Positions 15,004 to 16,793 of a DNA stretch of 16,793 nucleotides are shown here, piece after piece (the first letter of the stretch is position 1; each line of letters starts with the position of its first letter). A model generated the notes under the pieces. That model ran no database searches, was not told the origin of the DNA, and was given only the letters and a program-made list of their open reading frames with translations. A program made the translations under genes and the position numbers. The DNA comes from Bacteroidales bacterium (GTDB taxonomy: Bacteria > Bacteroidota > Bacteroidia > Bacteroidales > WCHB1-69). Where the stretch lies: NCBI GenBank assembly GCA_023229985.1, contig JALNYF010000050.1, positions 1 through 16,793 on the forward strand. The letters run 5' to 3'.

Positions 15004-15140
15004 CTGATTGAACAATTGATTTTGATTGTGCATTGATTTTAGAGTATAAACTAATTAATCTGCCATTCAACTATTAATTTTCGTATTCGTAATTTATTGC
15101 TATACAATAATAATATATTGAGTTTTGTTATCCTTTAGTA

Positions 15141-15182
15141 CTCCAATTAAAAAAAACTCCGCCCTCATCAGCGGAGTATTTT
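15141..15182 (+). terminator. Second copy of the tRNA-Gly-type terminator, with CTCCAATT lead-in
   Basis: ACTCCGC (15156-15162), loop CCTCATCA, GCGGAGT (15171-15177), then ATTTTT. The stem and the 8-base loop are identical to the terminator after tRNA-Gly. The preceding CTCCAATT and A-run (15141-15156) also match the tRNA 3' end and its downstream bases, apart from small indels. No tRNA is present here. It may be a duplicated attachment-site-like segment or a recurrent terminator. Confidence 0.75.
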
Positions 15183-15625
15183 TGACCCACCCTATCCACC
15201 ACTTTCGATCACCAGGAGTTTTACGAAGCGTTTGTCCCTACAGGACATGGTTATACTCAATTACATTATGTTTAAGTTTTCTGATTTAAAATTTAGATTT
15301 TATCGTATTTAATTCCTATTACGAACCGGCGTCCATCAAAGTTCCGTAACGACGAGAGTTTGGTAGAAATAGCCGCAAAACAAAATATGAGCGTGCCGTA
15401 GTACGCCTTGATTTTGACGAAACATACATTCCAAAAATAGGAATCCTACGGGGTAAAACACCACCGCATTGCATCATTTTGAAGGTATAAATCATTATTA
15501 GCCGAAAAGCAATAAAATATTAATATGTAACGACTTTATTACATCTGTATATGAATGAATATAAAGCAATTTACACAGCATAAAACAGATATATATACAT
15601 AAGATAGAAATGAATCGGCTTATAA
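15183..15625. other. Intergenic region with dispersed repeat fragments
   Basis: No gene is supported in this stretch. A TGTCC/GGACA palindrome lies at 15233-15247 around CTACA. Bases 15391-15407 (GCGTGCCGTAGTACGCC) resemble 996-1012. Bases 15418-15430 (CGAAACATACATT) are the inverse of about 969-980. Bases 15441-15470 resemble 1225-1254. The remainder is very AT-rich and featureless by eye. Confidence 0.5.
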
Positions 15626-15658
15626 CAAAAAAGGGACTATCGAATGATAGTCCCTTTT
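15626..15658 (-). terminator. Strong terminator of the T9SS surface protein gene
   Basis: AAAAGGGACTATC (15629-15641) and GATAGTCCCTTTT (15646-15658) form a 13-bp perfect stem with a 4-base loop. On the minus strand it starts 18 bases past the stop codon and ends in a run of six Ts followed by GTTATA. The plus-strand side also has TTTT, so weaker bidirectional action is possible. Confidence 0.88.
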
Positions 15659-15676
15659 GATTATTAGTACAGGCGT

Positions 15677-16793
15677 TTACCATTGCATAATATTGACTTT
15701 GTAACTGCTGACTTGTTTGTCGCTAATTACTCTGACAATATAATTTCCGGCAGCAGCTTGGATGCTGATAACTTCAGGATTGCTGATTGCTTTTCCTGTA
15801 TAAATCATACGTCCGTACATATCAAATACTTGAACTTCTTTGATTTGTTGTTGTGTATTATTTTGAACGTAGATGTTGTTACCATAGCTGTAAACATTGA
15901 TCGTTTCAATGGTAATATCTTGAATACCTGTGGTATCGATAGCGTCAAGCGTTACAAATGTTCTTTGAGAAGTCCAATTGCTCTCTGCAACACTATCAAT
16001 GCAAACCGATTTAACGCTCCATACATAAGTAGTAGCTTCTTCCAATCCGGTCAAAACATAGTTAGTAGTGGTAATTCCCGGGATTTCGGTGAATGTAACA
16101 TCATCAGCCTTTTTGTAACGAATCGTGTAAGAATTAGCTTCTACATCACCCCAATTCAAAGTAGCTGAAGAATCAGTGATGTTAGATTCGTAAGGATTGG
16201 TTGGAGCAGGACAAGTACCAGCGGTAAAAGTTGCGTGAATAGTATGATTTGCAGTTACATTAGCAAAGTTATAATAAGAAACATTGCCCACAAAAATATT
16301 ATCAACGAATACGGAATCGATTTCATACATCGGATCCGGTGTGATGACGTAGCTTTGACTGCCTCCATGGAATACGGTAGTTACGCCAAGCGGAGTAATG
16401 GTTCCGTTGATAGCGGCTGAAGAAGTAATGGTGTATTGCAGTGAATCATAAGGAGCGAAGGTTACTTCAATCGTGTGATCAGCAGTAACTGCACTGAAGT
16501 TGTAACTATCAATTGCGCCTTGGTCGATACCGTCAACAAGAACGGATTCAATATAGTAACCGTTAGAAGCGGCAATGGTGTAGTTTTGACTTCCTTGACA
16601 ATCAACATTAGTCGTGCCGGCAGGGGTAATCGTACCGCCAATGCCATTAACCGTAGCAACGATTGCGTAAGTATTTACGGTCGTCAATACAGAAATGGTG
16701 TGATTAGCATCAATAGCTGTAAATGTATAATTATTTACTGCGCCAACACTATTTCCATCAACAATCACATCGGTAATGGGTAGCCTTACATCA
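15677..16793 (-). CDS. Secreted T9SS repeat protein, C-terminal part
   Basis: The frame is open to the right edge, so the true start lies outside; 371 residues are visible. In order: the tail of one beta-rich repeat (1-38), then two full repeats (about 39-115 and 116-193). Each repeat follows the pattern G-G-TITP, GSQxYTI, then Y-IxSVxVDxxxxG, then YxFxxVTAxHTI, like the InlB-B/Listeria-Bacteroides type repeat domains. A fibronectin type III domain (194-282) follows, with SSATLNWGDVEANSYTIRYK and TTYVWSVKSVC. The last 75 residues are a type A T9SS sorting domain (EVQVFDMYGRMIYTGKAI, then GNYIVRVISDKQ), which directs export through the outer membrane and surface attachment or release. The domains point to adhesion or carriage of an N-terminal enzyme domain outside the window. 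A strong terminator follows; the gene is probably monocistronic at this end. Confidence 0.88.
   Translation of the reverse strand, partial: DVRLPITDVIVDGNSVGAVNNYTFTAIDANHTISVLTTVNTYAIVATVNGIGGTITPAGTTNVDCQGSQNYTIAASNGYYIESVLVDGIDQGAIDSYNFSAVTADHTIEVTFAPYDSLQYTITSSAAINGTITPLGVTTVFHGGSQSYVITPDPMYEIDSVFVDNIFVGNVSYYNFANVTANHTIHATFTAGTCPAPTNPYESNITDSSATLNWGDVEANSYTIRYKKADDVTFTEIPGITTTNYVLTGLEEATTYVWSVKSVCIDSVAESNWTSQRTFVTLDAIDTTGIQDITIETINVYSYGNNIYVQNNTQQQIKEVQVFDMYGRMIYTGKAISNPEVISIQAAAGNYIVRVISDKQVSSYKVNIMQW

Noticed and set aside
15498..15683. 61-codon minus-strand frame downstream of the T9SS gene
   Set aside because: It spans the strong terminator hairpin and very AT-rich spacer and begins inside the end of the T9SS gene; no recognisable protein features.
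1..16793. CRISPR array, phage genes, toxin-antitoxin or defence system
   Set aside because: No regularly spaced direct repeats, and no Cas, integrase, toxin or defence-family motifs were seen on either strand.

Overview
The window comes from a Bacteroidota genome, most likely an uncultured Bacteroidales-type organism. Four things point there: a protein ending in a type IX secretion (T9SS) C-terminal sorting domain, a DUF3467 gene directly after rpoC, promoter-like boxes of the phylum's TAnnTTTG type, and A/T-rich gene starts without Shine-Dalgarno sequences. Genes are moderately AT-rich and spacers strongly AT-rich.

Layout. Bases 1-446 (minus) are the start of a secreted S8 (subtilisin-like) peptidase that runs off the left edge. 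Bases 447-1384 form a gene-poor patch of nested inverted repeats, long hairpins and a possible decayed reading frame. Bases 1385-13006 (all minus) are the core transcription/translation cluster secE-nusG-rplK-rplA-rplJ-rplL-rpoB-rpoC-DUF3467, read from right to left. Its gaps are 18-47 bp, except a 180-bp rplL-rpoB spacer with attenuator-like hairpins and a 64-bp rpoC-DUF3467 spacer that is mostly one 12-bp stem. The cluster's presumed leader (13007-about 13200) carries a long AT-rich hairpin. A divergent tRNA-Gly(CCC) with its own promoter and terminator lies at 13307-13382.

From 13383 to 15676 is an accessory-looking stretch. It holds a 37-codon P-loop NTPase stub (minus), an OprB-type carbohydrate porin (plus), and a second near-copy of the tRNA 3' end plus terminator about 1.76 kb from the first. 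Short repeat modules shared with the 447-1384 patch follow. Bases 15677-16793 (minus) are the C-terminal part of a large secreted T9SS protein with tandem beta-rich repeats, an FN3 domain and a sorting domain, ending in a strong terminator.

How the genes work together: SecE anchors the Sec translocon; NusG couples RNA polymerase to ribosomes; L11, L1, L10 and L7/L12 are ribosomal proteins of the L1 stalk and GTPase-associated centre; RpoB and RpoC form the polymerase catalytic core. The flanking genes act at the cell envelope or outside the cell and are unrelated to the cluster. I found no convincing new multi-gene system. The best leads are the repeat patch, the duplicated tRNA-end/terminator around the porin, the P-loop stub, and possible RNA control points in the ribosomal/RNA polymerase operon.
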